Of a stretch of DNA of 15,225 nt, positions 13,945-15,225 are shown piece by piece. The translations under genes were made by a program, and so were the position numbers. The notes below the pieces were generated by a model. It was not told where the DNA came from, ran no database searches, and saw only the letters and a program-made list of their open reading frames with translations. This DNA comes from Spirochaetaceae bacterium (GTDB lineage Bacteria; Spirochaetota; Spirochaetia; Treponematales; Breznakiellaceae): contig JAITJK010000037.1 of NCBI GenBank assembly GCA_031278935.1, positions 1-15,225 of the forward strand, written 5' to 3'. How positions within the stretch are numbered: the first letter of the stretch is position 1; each line of letters starts with the position of its first letter.

Positions 13945-15225
13945 GATTTTCAATCTCCTTCTTCATAATTGCTAAGGCTGTGCCAGGACTCTGTTCTGCT
14001 AGGAGCCCCATAGCCGCCAGGATATACGCTTTATCGATAAAAATTTCCGCCCCCGGGGCGGGTTTGAGAGATCCACCCTTCCCCGGATGAAAAAGCCCGT
14101 AGCGGGCGATTCTTTTTGCCTCCTCGTGGTGGATTATGGCGCCTCCCGTAAGAACAAGGCGCGTTACACTGGTTAAATCTTTGCCCGTCTGTACCCACAC
14201 CGGGCCCGTCGAGGTGTATACCTCTTCAAGGGTCCCCCCGTGACGTTCCATGGCAGTTTCCACTGCACAGGCAGCCAGGGCAAAATCCAAACTACGGTCT
14301 TCCGCACCGACGGGTAAAGCGCCGGGATGTGCCGTAAGATTGTCAATCCGCTCAGGGATGCTCACCTCGGCAAGACCTGAAAGGGCGGCGAGTTTCCCTG
14401 CCCCCACGGCCTCAAGGACTCCCGCAGCGCTGTACCGCATACCGATGTCCCCCTCAACGGTACGCTTGGAAAAAGGTTCAGGGAGCCCCTTGAGGATCGC
14501 ATCCCCCCGGGGCGTCCCTGTGGCCACGGAATACACGTCCGTGGTCGCGCCCCCCAGATCCACCGCAGCCAGTTCGCCCAGCCCCGCTTCACCCTCGGCA
14601 CCCTCGGCAAGGAGTTCTAGCCCTCGTTTTACCGCCGCCGGGGTGGGCATAAGGATTCCCGAAATCAGTTCCTGTTCCCGGGAAAGCCCTCGGGCCCGGA
14701 TGATCCGTTCCAGAAAAAGCCTTCGGATCTCCCCCTGGACCGGCTCAATGTTCAAGGTTCCCAGCTTAGGCAGCACATTGGGACAGCGGATGACCTGCCA
14801 ACCCGTCAGGATTTCGGCGCATTCAGCGGAAGCGCTGCGGTTCCCCCCAATCAACACAGGAAAGGGGCCCTCCGCGCCTAAGGTGGCGAGCATCGTCGCG
14901 TTGTGTACGATACAAGCCTTGTTACCGCCATCAACCCCGCCGGTTAAGAGAAAAATATCCGGCTTGATCCGGGCAATTTCCGCGATGTCCTCACGGGTGA
15001 GCTCGTAGGAATAGAGCCCCACAATCTTTGCCCCGGCGCCGAGCGCGGCAAGCCGGGCGGCCTCTGCAGTGAGACTGGGGACGAGGCCACTGGCAATCAT
15101 CCTAAGCCCCCCCGCCGCGCTGGAACAGGCAAAACGCTGGGTAAGGGTGAGGGGCCCCGTCTTCTGCAACAAAAGCTCAAGGGCCCGGGCAAGCCCTTCG
15201 CCCACATCGGTTTCCACCGTGGTAT
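13928..15225 (-). CDS. mutL: Glutamate mutase-associated protein MutL/GlmL, 5' partial
   Basis: About 431 residues are visible; the frame runs off the right edge (the first visible residues are TTVETDVGEGL). A GTG at 15217 could be read as a start but lies inside the conserved TTVE region, so some 30-40 residues including the first ASKHA phosphate loop are missing. Typical MutL is about 460 residues. Visible family features, numbered from the GTG, are LLTGGVDGGNK (90-100), IGGNRSA (123-129), NVLPKLGTLNIEPV (147-160), the second phosphate loop DLGGATTDVYS (220-230) and LTGGAIIHHEEAKRIARYG near the C-terminus. MutL has the acetate kinase/Hsp70/actin fold and is always found with glmS and glmE; a chaperone or reactivation role for the B12 enzyme is inferred. 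GlmS is expected just outside the window. Confidence 0.95.
   Translation of the reverse strand, partial: TTVETDVGEGLARALELLLQKTGPLTLTQRFACSSAAGGLRMIASGLVPSLTAEAARLAALGAGAKIVGLYSYELTREDIAEIARIKPDIFLLTGGVDGGNKACIVHNATMLATLGAEGPFPVLIGGNRSASAECAEILTGWQVIRCPNVLPKLGTLNIEPVQGEIRRLFLERIIRARGLSREQELISGILMPTPAAVKRGLELLAEGAEGEAGLGELAAVDLGGATTDVYSVATGTPRGDAILKGLPEPFSKRTVEGDIGMRYSAAGVLEAVGAGKLAALSGLAEVSIPERIDNLTAHPGALPVGAEDRSLDFALAACAVETAMERHGGTLEEVYTSTGPVWVQTGKDLTSVTRLVLTGGAIIHHEEAKRIARYGLFHPGKGGSLKPAPGAEIFIDKAYILAAMGLLAEQSPGTALAIMKKEIENHGPCE
13955..13960 (-). promoter_or_regulatory. Ribosome-binding site deciding the glmE start
   Basis: AAGGAG on the minus strand, inside the end of mutL. It lies 10 nt from the ATG at 13944 but only 1 nt from the upstream TTG at 13953, and the ATG also reproduces Clostridium residue numbering exactly. 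Confidence 0.75.

Noticed and set aside
14250..15008. 252-codon plus-strand frame opposite mutL
   Set aside because: The Ser/Pro/Arg-rich composition is typical of an antisense shadow of a G+C-rich gene; mutL is strongly supported.

Overview
The window looks like a chromosomal segment of an anaerobic fermenting bacterium, most plausibly a spirochaete of the Treponema lineage (termite-gut type). That is an inference from three things together: a clostridial-type glutamate mutase/methylaspartate cluster, a two-subunit oxygen-sensitive class I fumarase, and EFR1-type and RAYT-like genes in a genome of middling G+C. No rRNA, tRNA or CRISPR array was seen.

Layout. (1) 1-924, plus strand: 3' part of an outer-membrane beta-barrel-like protein, entering from outside the window. 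(2) 925-3281: an imperfect long inverted repeat between convergent genes, then (minus strand) an unusual fusion of a 12-TM MFS-type transporter with a C-terminal HEAT-repeat domain. (3) 3409-3903: a degenerate RAYT/IS200-like transposase-family gene that lacks the HUH histidines and runs at its 3' end into repeat sequence. (4) 4118-6789, plus strand: a compact, more A+T-rich cassette of MATE efflux pump, MarR-type regulator (ATGA overlap) and EFR1-type flavodoxin/ferredoxin, with a promoter-like region upstream. (5) 15225 down to 7001, minus strand: a catabolic cluster reading mutL (5' end outside the window), glmE, mal, AtuA-like (DUF1446), DUF4387, P-loop/tRNA-SAD protein, a 171-bp gap with a hairpin repeat, then class I fumarase alpha and beta subunits.

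How it works together. GlmE (with GlmS, expected just outside the window) isomerises glutamate to 3-methylaspartate. MutL/GlmL is the associated ASKHA-fold protein. Mal removes ammonia to give mesaconate. The class I hydro-lyase is well placed to hydrate mesaconate to (S)-citramalate, i.e. to act as mesaconase rather than, or as well as, fumarase. Between these known steps sit three genes of unestablished function (AtuA-like, DUF4387, P-loop plus SAD domain), tightly coupled by ribosome-binding sites embedded in the preceding gene. They are the best candidate here for an undescribed accessory module of methylaspartate catabolism.

A second thread is repetitive DNA. Four copies of a short motif (consensus about CCACNTGCCGTGGAGG) lie at gene 3' ends, each in the same sense as the gene it follows. 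A GGGGTCAGACCCC palindrome-like 13-mer occurs twice in opposite orientations, once at the RAYT remnant and once in the gap before the fumarase genes.
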